A DNA stretch of 64,000 nt from Flavobacterium ginsenosidimutans (GCF_003254625.1 NZ_QJRJ01000071.1:1-64000); one strand, 5' to 3'; shown: positions 51,994-60,789, counted from the stretch's first letter. Made by a program: numbers and translations. Notes: generated by a model not told the origin, from the letters alone.

Positions 51994-52056
51994 TTACCAT
52001 TAAGACATGAAGTGAATTAAGCATAAAACTTAATTTTCTTAATGTCTTAATGGTAA
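51994..52056. repeat. Perfect 15 bp inverted repeat between hemA and hemC
   Basis: TTACCATTAAGACAT (51994-52008) pairs with ATGTCTTAATGGTAA (52042-52056) around a 33-base AT-rich loop that itself has TTAAGC and CTTAA pairing. It occupies most of the 84 bp hemA-hemC gap. Confidence 0.8.
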
Positions 52057-52061
52057 AATAA

Positions 52062-53312
52062 CTAAGATGCTTTTATTTTGAAGACTTTTTCGATCCATTC
52101 GATGCTTTCATCAACCATGGTATCGTCGTCTTTTAAATGATTTGCGAAATGAGTAGTGATTTTCTGAATGATTCGGTTACTGATGATTTCAGCTTGCTCT
52201 TCGTTAAAATCGGCAATTTTTTTACTTTGAAAATCTAATTCAGAAGCTTTAATAGCGTTTAATTTTTCTTTTAAAGCATTGATTGTCGGAGCAAATTTTC
52301 GGCCTTTCATCCAAGTAACAAATTCTTCTTTGATTTCTTCGATGATTGCTTCAGCAGCCGGAATGTGTAATTTTCTGTTTTCCAAAGTTTCATCTGTCAA
52401 TTGAGACAAATAATCCATGTGAATTAAAGTTACGCCTTCTAATTCCTCAACATTTTCATTTACGTTTTTCGGAATCGACAAATCTAGAATCAACAAAGGT
52501 TTTTTAAGATTTAAAATTGCTTTGTCAACCGTTGGGTTTTGTGCGCCTGTTGCTACAACTACAACATCGGCTTTTTGAAGTTCTAAATGTAATTCAGAGT
52601 AATCTTTAACTATCAAATTTAATTTTCCTGCTAATTTCTCTGCTTTATCTTTAGTTCTATTGATTAAAGTAATATGCTCGTTTTTAGTGTGTTTTACTAA
52701 ATTCTCACAAGTATTTCTTCCGATTTTTCCAGTTCCGAAAAGGAGAATGTTTTTGTTGCTGATATCTTCAACATTTTTCAAAATATATTGTACAGATGCA
52801 AAAGAAACTGAAGTTGCTCCAGAACTAATTTCTGTTTCAGTCTTAATTCTTTTGCTTGCCTGAATTACTGCATTTACCAATCTTTCCATAAAAGCATTGG
52901 CTAATCCCATTGATTTTGAATGAATGAAACTGGTTTTAATTTGAGATATAATTTCGAAATCGCCTAAGATCTGACTGTCTAATCCAGTTCCTACGCGAAA
53001 TAAGTGATTGATTGCTTCTTGATTTTTATAAACGAAACCAACTTTTTGAAAAGCATCTACAGATCCGTTACTATTATCGCAGATAAGTTTTATTAATTGA
53101 AATGGGTGTTCAGCAAAACCGTAGATTTCGGTTCTGTTGCAAGTTGAAGTAACTATTAGACTTTCTATTCCCTCGTTTTTAGCTTGTTCCAGTAGGCGAG
53201 TTTTCGCAACGGCATCCAAACTAAATTGACCTCTGACCTCAGCATCAGCTTTTTTATAACTCAGACCAACTGAGTAAAAATAAAGGTGTTTCGGTACGTT
53301 ATTGTTTTCCAT
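52062..53312 (-). CDS. hemA: Glutamyl-tRNA reductase
   Basis: With ATG at 53312 the protein is 416 residues; a TTG further out at 53339 is less likely. It reduces glutamyl-tRNA to glutamate-1-semialdehyde, the first step of C5 haem synthesis. The catalytic cysteine is in VTSTCNRTEIYG, followed by NADPH-binding LFGTGKIGRNTCENL and a C-terminal dimerisation helix. A -7-like TAATTTTG (minus strand, 53344 to 53337) lies 25 bases upstream. It is divergent from an AraC regulator. Confidence 0.96.
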   Translation of the reverse strand: MENNNVPKHLYFYSVGLSYKKADAEVRGQFSLDAVAKTRLLEQAKNEGIESLIVTSTCNRTEIYGFAEHPFQLIKLICDNSNGSVDAFQKVGFVYKNQEAINHLFRVGTGLDSQILGDFEIISQIKTSFIHSKSMGLANAFMERLVNAVIQASKRIKTETEISSGATSVSFASVQYILKNVEDISNKNILLFGTGKIGRNTCENLVKHTKNEHITLINRTKDKAEKLAGKLNLIVKDYSELHLELQKADVVVVATGAQNPTVDKAILNLKKPLLILDLSIPKNVNENVEELEGVTLIHMDYLSQLTDETLENRKLHIPAAEAIIEEIKEEFVTWMKGRKFAPTINALKEKLNAIKASELDFQSKKIADFNEEQAEIISNRIIQKITTHFANHLKDDDTMVDESIEWIEKVFKIKAS

Positions 53313-53539
53313 AAATTCACTTTCATAAAAGTGCAACAAAATTATTACTATACCATCGATAAAAATAACGCTAAAAGTACTTTTTATGTCGCTGTATGTT
53401 TTTTTGAACCTAAATAGGTGTTTTTGAGTAAAAAGGACTACTTTTGTAGCAAAATCAGCTCCTTTGAAGCGATTAGTTTAGAGTCGTTCTAAATAACATT
53501 TGAAGTTTGTTTTGATTTTTGTTTCAAAAAAATATCGCT

Positions 53540-54412
53540 ATGGGTTCTCAAGAAATTATAAAAATTGAAGACGACTTTACGATGATCCGTTTTCAAAATG
53601 ACAGTTTGGAGCCATTTTATGCGCAGCATGAAATAGGTACTGGCCTGATACAGTTTCACTTCGGGATAAAAGGGAATGCAAAATTCTTATTCAATCAAGG
53701 CAATTATGCTTTGGATTTGAAGGAAGAAAAATCACTGCTTTTGTACAATCCGCAGAAAGAATTACCGCTTAATTTAGAACTTGCGCCTAACTCTTGGGTG
53801 ATTTCTGTAATTGTTTCCATCAAGAAATTTCACGCGTTATTTTCTGCCGAAGCCGATTATATTACTTTTTTAAGTGCTGATAATAAGGACAAGAAGTATT
53901 ATAATGAAGGAAATATCAGTCCGTCAATGGCAATTGTGTTGAGTCAGCTGTTTCATTACAATCTTCATCCTTCGATAAAAAATCTTTATTATAAAGGAAA
54001 AGGATACGAATTACTGAGTTTATATTTCAATAGAACTGAAGACCCAAATGCAGAACAATGTCCGTTTTTGATTGACGAAGACAATGTTTTAAAAATTAGG
54101 AAAGCCAAAGAAATTGTAATTGCAAATATGGCCGAACCGCCAGGACTGCAAGAATTGGCAGATGAAATTGGTTTGAACGTGAAGAAACTCAAAATGGGTT
54201 TCAAACAAATTTATGGTGATACAGTTTACGGTTTCTTGTTCGATTACAAAATGGATTTCGCCCGAAAACTTTTAGATAGCGGTTCTTATAATGTAAACGA
54301 AGTTGGACTTAAAATTGGCTACAGCACTGGAAGTCACTTTATAGCGGCATTTAAGAAAAAGTTTGCCACAACTCCAAAGAAGTATTTGATGTCGATTAAT
54401 GCGAATGTTTAA
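53540..54412 (+). CDS. AraC-family transcriptional regulator
   Basis: ATG at 53540 gives 290 residues (MGSQEIIKIEDDF). A TTG at 53519 in frame is a less likely start. The C-terminal AraC DNA-binding domain (about 195-288) has two HTHs: LQELADEIGLNVKKLKMGFK and NEVGLKIGYSTGSHFIAAFKKK, closing with the typical TPKKYL. The N-terminal part is a cupin-like sensing domain. Its place divergent from hemA and upstream of hemH suggests, but does not prove, a role in haem or iron control. TACTTTTG at 53439-53446 is -7-like. Confidence 0.9.
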   Translation: MGSQEIIKIEDDFTMIRFQNDSLEPFYAQHEIGTGLIQFHFGIKGNAKFLFNQGNYALDLKEEKSLLLYNPQKELPLNLELAPNSWVISVIVSIKKFHALFSAEADYITFLSADNKDKKYYNEGNISPSMAIVLSQLFHYNLHPSIKNLYYKGKGYELLSLYFNRTEDPNAEQCPFLIDEDNVLKIRKAKEIVIANMAEPPGLQELADEIGLNVKKLKMGFKQIYGDTVYGFLFDYKMDFARKLLDSGSYNVNEVGLKIGYSTGSHFIAAFKKKFATTPKKYLMSINANV

Positions 54413-54415
54413 TAA

Positions 54416-54778
54416 ATGAAGAAAGTTATTTTCCCAATTTTAATTGTCTTTTTGAGTTGTAAATCTCAAGAAAGTCCGCTTGTTGCTGAATATAGAAATA
54501 TGGCATTTCATGATATTGAAGCCGATAGCGTAAAGACATTTGGTTTTGGTTTGCCGCTTCCGCCAAAAGATTCATTAGAATTATCGAGGAATAATAGAAA
54601 AACGGCTATTTATCATAAATACGGATTATACATTAAGAATCTCGGATGCATTGTTGGTGATAAAGAATTAGATGCTGCGGCAAATGAATATCGAAAAATA
54701 ACCGATGTTTATCTTGAGAAGCGAAATGGAAAAGGCTGGGAAGAAAAACTGCATATAGAAGTTAATAATATAAAGTGA
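54416..54778 (+). CDS. Small lipoprotein, function unknown
   Basis: A 120-residue protein with a short lipoprotein signal (FPILIVFLSCKSQ, Cys at about 15). The mature part has FGFGLPLPPKDSLELSRNN and HKYGLYIKNLGCIVGDKELD. I recognise no family. It begins 3 bp after the AraC gene stop, so it shares its transcript. The downstream 157 bp is AT rich with a duplicated GCTTAAAGCCTAAT word before hemH. Confidence 0.75.
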   Translation: MKKVIFPILIVFLSCKSQESPLVAEYRNMAFHDIEADSVKTFGFGLPLPPKDSLELSRNNRKTAIYHKYGLYIKNLGCIVGDKELDAAANEYRKITDVYLEKRNGKGWEEKLHIEVNNIK

Positions 54779-54890
54779 GTTCTTAAATAGGAATCAATTT
54801 TATAAATAAGAACATAATTAAAAAGTAATAATTATCATATTTCGAAAAAGTTGCAAGTTCTACTTTTGACGAAATTTTTAAAAACAAATA

Positions 54891-54922
54891 AAAGCTTAAA
54901 GCCTAATGCTTAAAGCCTAATG
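54891..54922 (+). repeat. Tandem GCTTAAAGCCTAAT duplication upstream of hemH
   Basis: GCTTAAAGCCTAATGCTT followed by AAAGCCTAATGC: the word GCTTAAAGCCTAAT occurs twice in tandem just upstream of the hemH start codon, in the 157 bp gap after the small lipoprotein gene. Confidence 0.6.
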
Positions 54923-54935
54923 CAAAAAAACAATA

Positions 54936-55949
54936 ATGAAAGGCGTATTATTAGTAAATCTTGGATCTCCAGAAAGTCCAACTCCAAAAGATGTTAAACC
55001 TTATTTAGATGAATTTTTAATGGATAAATACGTGATCGATGTTCCGTATTTATTAAGAGCGTTATTAGTTCGCGGTATTATTTTAAGAAAAAGACCAGAA
55101 GAATCTGCACACGCTTACGCGAAAATTTGGTGGGATGAAGGCTCTCCATTAGTTGTGCTTTCAGAAAGAATGCAGAAAAAAGTGCAGCCTCTTGTTAACG
55201 TTCCAGTTTCTTTGGCAATGCGTTACGGAACGATGACAATCGAAAAAGGACTTCAGGAATTACACGATAAAGGAGTTACAGATGTGATGCTTTTTCCTTT
55301 ATATCCGCAATATGCAATGGCTTCGACTTTGACTATTTTAGTAAAAGCAGAAGAAATTCGTAAGAAGAAATTTCCTCACATGAAGTTTACAGATGTTCCG
55401 GCATTTTATAATAAACCGGATTACATTAAAAATTTGGCCGATTCTATTCAAAAACATTTGGTTGGGTTTGATTACGATCATTTGTTGTTTTCGTATCACG
55501 GAATTCCAGAACGTCATATTCGTAAAACCGATGTAACTAAATCACATTGTAAAATTGATGGTTCTTGTTGTAATACGCCATCTCCGGCGCATGAATTCTG
55601 CTATCGTCACCAATGTTATGAAACAACAAGACAAGTCGTTAAATTATTAGGACTTCCTGAAGATAAATATAGTTTGACATTTCAATCTCGTTTGGCTGGA
55701 GATAAATGGTTAGAACCTTATACCGATGTTGAAATTGATAACATGCCGTCAAAAGGAATCAAAAAATTAGCAGTTGTAACACCAGCTTTCGTTTCAGATT
55801 GTTTAGAAACTTTGGAAGAAATCGCTATGCGTGCTAAAGAAGATTTTGAAGCAAATGGAGGAGAAGAATTCTTGGCAATTCCTTGTTTAAATGATGAAGA
55901 CGAATGGTGTCAAACTGTTTCTAACTGGATTAACGATTGGGCTAAATAA
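54936..55949 (+). CDS. hemH: Ferrochelatase
   Basis: A 337-residue enzyme that inserts Fe2+ into protoporphyrin IX to make protohaem. Signatures: KGVLLVNLGSPESPTPKDV at the start, the metal-site His in LFSYHGIPERH, and the C-terminal LAVVTPAFVSDCLETLEE. A cysteine-rich insertion (CKIDGSCCNTPSPAHEFCYR) follows the active site. The lipoprotein and hemJ genes downstream are tightly spaced, so this looks like a hemH-lipoprotein-hemJ operon. Confidence 0.97.
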   Translation: MKGVLLVNLGSPESPTPKDVKPYLDEFLMDKYVIDVPYLLRALLVRGIILRKRPEESAHAYAKIWWDEGSPLVVLSERMQKKVQPLVNVPVSLAMRYGTMTIEKGLQELHDKGVTDVMLFPLYPQYAMASTLTILVKAEEIRKKKFPHMKFTDVPAFYNKPDYIKNLADSIQKHLVGFDYDHLLFSYHGIPERHIRKTDVTKSHCKIDGSCCNTPSPAHEFCYRHQCYETTRQVVKLLGLPEDKYSLTFQSRLAGDKWLEPYTDVEIDNMPSKGIKKLAVVTPAFVSDCLETLEEIAMRAKEDFEANGGEEFLAIPCLNDEDEWCQTVSNWINDWAK

Positions 55950-55956
55950 ATATTAG

Positions 55957-56529
55957 ATGAATAAATTAAAAAGTATTTCCGTTTTATTTCTTGTTTTGGT
56001 AACTCTTTCAGGTTGCAAAAAAAACAATTCTCTTGCAGATAATAATTTTTATGATAAAACATTCGATTGGCAGATTTCTGTTCCAGATGATTATGAGAAA
56101 GTAGATTTAAAGGAAAAAGTCGATATTAAAGGAGATACGGCTTTAGCTAAAAAGAAACATTCGATTGTTGTTTTTAAGAAAGATGAAGCCAATTATTTTT
56201 CAGTGAATTACGAAGATTTTTTTGGAAATGATGTTCGAGCGCTTGATCTAAATATGAGATTAAAAGATTTTCTTCTTTTAAAGGATGTTGGCAAAATTTA
56301 TCCAAAAGGTAAAATGGGAGATTATTCAGTAAGTACTGAAAATATTTCGGGTTTGCCATTTAGAAGAGCTCAAATAGAAATAACTGAGGATGGAAAAAAA
56401 GTGGTAACGCTAGTGATTTTTTCTCGAGGTTTTAATGATAAGATCTTTGTCAATTCGATAGTTTATGAAGATGAAGATGATGGTAAAGAAATGATTGATC
56501 TTTTTAAAAAATCTACATTTAAGAAGTAA
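55957..56529 (+). CDS. Lipoprotein between hemH and hemJ
   Basis: A 190-residue protein with a lipoprotein signal (LFLVLVTLSGCKKNNS). The mature part reads FDWQISVPDDYEKVD, then FSVNYEDFFGNDV and a beta-rich C-terminal half. I recognise no named domain. It starts 7 bp after hemH and its stop overlaps the hemJ start (TAATG type). Its co-translation with hemJ suggests an envelope role near haem synthesis, an inference from position only. Confidence 0.82.
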   Translation: MNKLKSISVLFLVLVTLSGCKKNNSLADNNFYDKTFDWQISVPDDYEKVDLKEKVDIKGDTALAKKKHSIVVFKKDEANYFSVNYEDFFGNDVRALDLNMRLKDFLLLKDVGKIYPKGKMGDYSVSTENISGLPFRRAQIEITEDGKKVVTLVIFSRGFNDKIFVNSIVYEDEDDGKEMIDLFKKSTFKK

Positions 56530-57077
56530 TGGAATATTATAATTATCTAAAATCGCTGCATCTTATTTTTGTAATAACTTGGTTTGCGGGTTTGTTTTAT
56601 ATTGTGCGTTTGTTTGTTTACCAAATTGAAGCCAATGAAAAACCTTCGCCAGAAAAGGAAATCCTCCAAGCGCAATACAAAATTATGGCCTACCGTTTGT
56701 GGTACATTATTACATGGCCGTCAGCGGTTTTGGCGAGTATTTTTGCTTTTTGGATGCTGTTTTTTACAGATGCAGGTCACGTTTGGATAACAATGCCTTG
56801 GATGCACGTAAAATTATGTTTCGTTTTCCTTTTGTATTTATACCACGGAAAATGCCATCAGATATTTAAGCAATTGCAAAATGATGAAGTAAAATATTCC
56901 AATAATTTTATGCGTTTATGGAACGAAGGCGCAACGATTATTTTGTTTGCCGTTGTTTTTTTAGTAGTTTTAAAAAGCGCTATCAACTGGATCTACGGCG
57001 TAATCGGAATTATTTTATTCTCGGTTTTAATTATGCTGGGATTCAGGTTTTATAAGAGAATAAGAGAAAGAAAATAG
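56529..57077 (+). CDS. hemJ: HemJ-type protoporphyrinogen IX oxidase
   Basis: A 182-residue integral membrane protein with about four helices. The conserved His is in YLKSLHLIFVITWFAGLFYIV, and the conserved Lys in MPWMHVKLCFVFLLYLYHG. Together with RLFVYQ these are the HemJ (UPF0093) marks. HemJ oxidises protoporphyrinogen IX to protoporphyrin IX in bacteria without HemG or HemY. The product feeds HemH, encoded just upstream, which supports the call. The CopD-like domain superfamily is the alternative, weaker, description. Confidence 0.9.
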   Translation: MEYYNYLKSLHLIFVITWFAGLFYIVRLFVYQIEANEKPSPEKEILQAQYKIMAYRLWYIITWPSAVLASIFAFWMLFFTDAGHVWITMPWMHVKLCFVFLLYLYHGKCHQIFKQLQNDEVKYSNNFMRLWNEGATIILFAVVFLVVLKSAINWIYGVIGIILFSVLIMLGFRFYKRIRERK

Positions 57078-57079
57078 TT

Positions 57080-57137
57080 TTCAGTCTCAGTCTCAGTTTT
57101 CAGTTTTTCTGGGACTGTGACTGAGACTGAGACTGAA
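57080..57137. repeat. Perfect 17 bp inverted repeat between hemJ and the histidine kinase
   Basis: TTCAGTCTCAGTCTCAG (57080-57096) and CTGAGACTGAGACTGAA (57121-57137) are exact reverse complements around a 24-base loop. The word AGTCTCAG resembles the AGTCGCAG word of the 49248-49303 repeat, so both may belong to one family. Confidence 0.8.
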
Positions 57138-57147
57138 TACTAAAACC

Positions 57148-58617
57148 ATGCTAGATTTCAAAATGACAATGCTTTCGCTTCGTACCAGGATTTTCCTGTC
57201 GATGATTGTATTGATTGTTGTGGCATCTTTTTTATTGGCTTCGATTTCGATTATTCAGTTTAAAACCGAGGCCAAAGAATATCATCAAGAACGTTTAGAA
57301 CGAAAAGAAAATGCAGTAAAAGAACACATCAATTATGTTCTGGCTACAACTACTTATCCGTTAAAGACCCAAAATCTGGATTTAATTTTTAAAGATAAAA
57401 TCCACGAGTTAGCACAGATTCACAAAATCGAAATCAATATTTATGGTCTTGACGGGAAACTGCTAAAATCTTCAAAAGAGTCTTTTGCCGTTGATAAAAT
57501 CGCACCGCCAATTCCAGAATACATTTTAAAATTGGTTCGTTCTTCTATCGAAAAGCGATTTGTAGATATTAAAACGATCGACGGAGTCAAAAACCGATCT
57601 TCATACAGTTTAATTAAAGACGAAAAATTCAAACCGCTCGGAATCCTAAATCTGCCCTATTTGGAAGACGATGGTTATTATGATAATGAATTGAATACTT
57701 TCCTGATTCGTTTAAGTCAGGTTTATTCTTTTATGTTAATTGTTGCTTTCGGATTGGCATATTTTCTATCGACTTATATTACAAAATCGTTGAAAACCAT
57801 TTCTGAACGTTTGGAAGAAACCAATCTGGATCAGAAAAATGAGAAAATTGTTTTAGAAGCAAATAGCAAAGAAGTTAATTTCTTGATTAGAGCTTACAAC
57901 GGAATGGTGGACAAATTGGAAACGAGTGCAATTAAATTAGCGCAAAGCGAACGTGAAGAAGCTTGGCGCGAAATGGCAAAACAAGTGGCGCACGAAATTA
58001 AAAATCCGCTTACGCCAATGCGTTTGACGGTTCAGAGTTTTCAGCGAAAATTTGATCCTTCTGCTCCAGATGTAAAACAAAAGATGAACGATTACTCCGA
58101 GACTTTAATTCAGCAGATTGATACAATGACAGCTGTTGCTTCTGCATTTTCGAACTTTGCTTCGATGCCAGCACAGCAAAACGAAACGCTGAATGTAGTT
58201 GAGGTTGTCGAACTGGCTTTGGATATTTTCAACGAAGATTATATCTCTTTTGAAAAAGAAGAAGAAGAAATCATTTCCAAAATGGATCGTACGCAATTAA
58301 TCCGTGTGATTACCAATTTGGTTAAAAATGCAATTCAGGCCATTCCAGAAAGTCAGTTTCAAAAATCTATTGAAGTTTCAGTAAAAAGACGAAACAACAA
58401 TGTTGAAATTGCCGTAAAAGACAACGGAATTGGGATTCAGAAACAAGATATTGGCAGAATTTTTGAACCAAAGTTCACTACCAAAACTAGCGGTATGGGA
58501 CTTGGTTTAGGAATTATCAAAAACATTATCGAAAATTACAAAGGAACAATTACCTTTGAGTCAACTTACGGAAAAGGAACTACGTTTAGAGTTTCTCTTC
58601 CTATCACAAACTCATAA
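57148..58617 (+). CDS. Sensor histidine kinase with HAMP domain
   Basis: A 489-residue inner-membrane kinase. Two membrane helices (about 15-37 and 190-212, the second being SQVYSFMLIVAFGLAYFLS) flank a periplasmic sensor region. A HAMP segment follows, then a dimerisation/phosphoacceptor region with the His in AKQVAHEIKNPLTPMRL (about 281). The ATP-binding domain has the N box (VKNAIQAIPES) and G boxes (DNGIGI, GMGLGLGIIKN). No response regulator is adjacent. It resembles the NtrY-type kinases; the signal is unknown. Confidence 0.92.
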   Translation: MLDFKMTMLSLRTRIFLSMIVLIVVASFLLASISIIQFKTEAKEYHQERLERKENAVKEHINYVLATTTYPLKTQNLDLIFKDKIHELAQIHKIEINIYGLDGKLLKSSKESFAVDKIAPPIPEYILKLVRSSIEKRFVDIKTIDGVKNRSSYSLIKDEKFKPLGILNLPYLEDDGYYDNELNTFLIRLSQVYSFMLIVAFGLAYFLSTYITKSLKTISERLEETNLDQKNEKIVLEANSKEVNFLIRAYNGMVDKLETSAIKLAQSEREEAWREMAKQVAHEIKNPLTPMRLTVQSFQRKFDPSAPDVKQKMNDYSETLIQQIDTMTAVASAFSNFASMPAQQNETLNVVEVVELALDIFNEDYISFEKEEEEIISKMDRTQLIRVITNLVKNAIQAIPESQFQKSIEVSVKRRNNNVEIAVKDNGIGIQKQDIGRIFEPKFTTKTSGMGLGLGIIKNIIENYKGTITFESTYGKGTTFRVSLPITNS

Positions 58618-58627
58618 AAAAAGCGTC

Positions 58628-59410
58628 ATGAACTACGAAAATCTTTTAATTTCTATTGAAGAAAATATCGCGACAATTACTATAAACAGACCGACAAAAT
58701 TGAATGCTTTGAACAAAGCAACAATTAGCGATTTGAGTAAAGCGATTAAATTATTGGGTAAAAATGATGATATCCGCGTTATTATTTTGACTGGAAGCGG
58801 TGAAAAAGCATTTGTTGCCGGAGCTGATATTTCTGAATTTGCTAATTATACGATTGTTGAAGGCGCGCAATTGGCTGCTGAAGGACAAGAATCACTTTTC
58901 GATTTAATCGAAGGTCTTAAAAAACCAGTTATTGCAGCAATCAACGGATTTGCATTAGGAGGCGGACTAGAATTGGCAATGGCTTGTCATTTTAGAATTG
59001 CTTCTGATAATGCAAAAATGGGACTTCCAGAAGTTACTTTAGGATTAATTCCAGGTTATGGTGGAACACAGCGTTTGCCGCAATTAGTTGGAAAAGGCCG
59101 TGCAATGGAAATGATCATGACCGCTGCAATGATTACTGCCGAACAAGCAAAAGATTACGGTTTAGTAAACCATGTTATACCTCAGGAAGAATTACTGTCG
59201 TTTACAAACGTCATCGCACAAAAAATCATCAAAAATGCTCCTTTTGCAATAGGAAAAGCGATAAAAGCAATCAATGCTAATTTTGCTGATGGTAAAAATG
59301 GTTTTGATGTCGAAATAAAATCATTCGGAAAATGCTTCGGAACGCAAGACTTTAAAGAAGGAACCACAGCATTTTTAGAAAAACGTAAAGCCGAATTTAC
59401 AGGAAAATAG
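58628..59410 (+). CDS. Enoyl-CoA hydratase/isomerase family protein
   Basis: ATG at 58628 gives 260 residues (MNYENLLISIEENIATITIN); a longer frame would overlap the kinase gene. Crotonase motifs: RPTKLNALN, AFVAGADISEFA with the oxyanion hole, AAINGFALGGGLELAMACHF and the catalytic Glu in GLPEVTLGLIPGYGGTQRLP. It hydrates trans-2-enoyl-CoA, likely in beta-oxidation or amino acid breakdown. Both acid/base glutamates of true hydratases appear (in GGGLELA and LPEVTLG). Confidence 0.92.
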   Translation: MNYENLLISIEENIATITINRPTKLNALNKATISDLSKAIKLLGKNDDIRVIILTGSGEKAFVAGADISEFANYTIVEGAQLAAEGQESLFDLIEGLKKPVIAAINGFALGGGLELAMACHFRIASDNAKMGLPEVTLGLIPGYGGTQRLPQLVGKGRAMEMIMTAAMITAEQAKDYGLVNHVIPQEELLSFTNVIAQKIIKNAPFAIGKAIKAINANFADGKNGFDVEIKSFGKCFGTQDFKEGTTAFLEKRKAEFTGK

Positions 59411-59417
59411 TTTTTTC

Positions 59418-59513
59418 TTAACCGCAAAGGTCGCTAAGATTTACGCAAGGTTCGCAAAGTTTTTAATTTTCATTGTGCCCTTTGCGAAAAAACTTTGCGA
59501 CCTTTGCGGTTAA
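59418..59513. repeat. Perfect 17 bp inverted repeat, CGCAAAGG family
   Basis: TTAACCGCAAAGGTCGC (59418-59434) and GCGACCTTTGCGGTTAA (59497-59513) are exact reverse complements; the loop holds further copies of the TTCGCAAAG / CTTTGCGAA words. It lies in the 182 bp between the hydratase and the next small gene. That gap also holds GACGCTTCGGGATAGC near 59548, which has no recognised role. Confidence 0.8.
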
Positions 59514-59592
59514 AATAATAGACAAAGATTGTAAAACCTTAGTCCTGACGCTTCGGGATAGCATCTCAGAACCTTAGCACCTTTAAAAAAAA

Positions 59593-59991
59593 ATGTACGA
59601 ACCAATATTTGCCCTTTTTTGTGAACGAGTTAAAGAAAGCATCCGAAGCGGAACTTTCGCAAAACTCACTTTGGCCAAAACTATGGGCGATACCGAACTT
59701 AAAAATGTTTATTTCCGATTGGTTTTGAATGAAGATAATACATTTTCAATTTCTCTGACTTTTAGATATAAAACAGAAGAAATTGAAAGCATTCATACTT
59801 TAGACGAAGCTTTATTGATATTAGGTACTCATATAAAAAATCCTTTTTTAACCGCACTTTTATTTACAACTGCTGAAGATGTAACTTTCAAAGTAAATAA
59901 AAAGAACGCAGGAAGTATTATCGAGCAAGCACCAACTTTTAAAAATGCTTCTCCAGTTATGCTGGAAATGATTGAGAAAGGAATCGTGTAA
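59593..59991 (+). CDS. Small uncharacterised protein
   Basis: A 132-residue cytosolic protein with an alpha/beta plan: MYEPIFALFCERVKESIRSG, KLTLAKTMGDTELKNVYFRL, FSISLTFRYKTEEIES, and a hydrophobic FLTALLFTTAEDVTFKVNKK. I recognise no named family; Flavobacteria commonly encode proteins of this look near acyl-CoA genes, but I cannot confirm it. The stop is followed directly by a 31-base-arm hairpin. Confidence 0.75.
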   Translation: MYEPIFALFCERVKESIRSGTFAKLTLAKTMGDTELKNVYFRLVLNEDNTFSISLTFRYKTEEIESIHTLDEALLILGTHIKNPFLTALLFTTAEDVTFKVNKKNAGSIIEQAPTFKNASPVMLEMIEKGIV

Positions 59992-59995
59992 ATAA

Positions 59996-60080
59996 TTTTT
60001 TTGTCAGGCTGAGCGAAGTCGAAGCCTCGTTCGCTGAATCACTTTGCGGGGCTTCGACTTCGCTCAGCCTGACAAAAAAA
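59996..60080. terminator. Long perfect hairpin (31 bp arms), TGAGCGAAGTCGAAG family; likely bidirectional terminator
   Basis: Arms 59996-60026 and 60050-60080 are exact reverse complements over 31 bases, with a 23-base loop. The stem is GTCAGGCTGAGCGAAGTC and beyond, bracketed by T7 and A7 runs, so the transcript from either side would form a stem followed by uridines. It sits between the convergent small gene and the DtxR gene. It shares the central word with the hairpin at 30290-30352. Confidence 0.85.
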
Positions 60081-60120
60081 TAAAATTATGTATCTCTGCG
60101 GAACTCTACGGAATAACTAT

Positions 60121-60774
60121 CTAAACCAGTTTCACAAACAAATTAGAAGCAATTTTATTCGAAATCGATAATTCTCTATCATTAACTTTAATTCGAACAG
60201 ATAAATCGAAAGATTCTTTAGACAGAAATTCAATTTTAGAGCCCAAAGCAATTCCTTGTTTGTCCAGATATTTCAAAAACTCCGAAGAAGTATCTTTTAC
60301 ACCAACGCAAACTCCTGTTTGATTTTCTGACAACTCAGAAAGCAAATGTTTTTCAATTTTGATAATTCTTCCATTTGCATCTGGAATTGGATCGCCGTGT
60401 GGATCTTCAGTTGGATTTCCAAGAAAATCATCCAAACGATTAATCAATTGTTCCGATTTTATATGTTCTAATTGTTCAGCGATATCATGAACCTCATCCC
60501 AGCTGAAGTTTAGTTTTTCAACCAAAAAAACTTCCCACAAACGGTGTTTTCTAACAATCATTTTGGCTGCCAGTTTTCCATTTTCAGTCAAAGAAACACC
60601 TTGGTACTTTTTATAATTAACCAAATCTTTCTCTGCTAGCTTTTTAAGCATATCAGTAACAGAGGAAGCTTTCGTTTCCATGATTTCGGCAATAGCATTC
60701 GTACTGACTTCAGTTTCCAAAGCTGCCGTCAGGTGATATATCGATTTTAAGTAGTTTTCTTCTGAAAAAGTCAT
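60121..60774 (-). CDS. DtxR/MntR-family metal-dependent regulator
   Basis: A 217-residue regulator. The N-terminal winged helix (MTFSEENYLKSIYHL, then STNAIAEIMETKASSVTDMLKKL) and metal-binding helices with VHDIAEQLEHIKSEQL, and GNPTEDPHGDPIP are classic for DtxR/MntR. A C-terminal FeoA-like SH3 domain follows (GKRL-type strands, VKVNDRELSISNKIASNL). It senses Mn2+ or Fe2+ and represses uptake genes. The adjacent Nramp gene has a palindrome of the expected type at 62792-62809. Confidence 0.9.
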   Translation of the reverse strand: MTFSEENYLKSIYHLTAALETEVSTNAIAEIMETKASSVTDMLKKLAEKDLVNYKKYQGVSLTENGKLAAKMIVRKHRLWEVFLVEKLNFSWDEVHDIAEQLEHIKSEQLINRLDDFLGNPTEDPHGDPIPDANGRIIKIEKHLLSELSENQTGVCVGVKDTSSEFLKYLDKQGIALGSKIEFLSKESFDLSVRIKVNDRELSISNKIASNLFVKLV

Positions 60775-60789
60775 TTCTTTTCTTTTTGA

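Noticed and set aside
54416..54778. Considered as an antitoxin or regulator partner of the AraC gene
   Set aside because: A lipoprotein signal with Cys places it in the envelope; no regulator features are visible.
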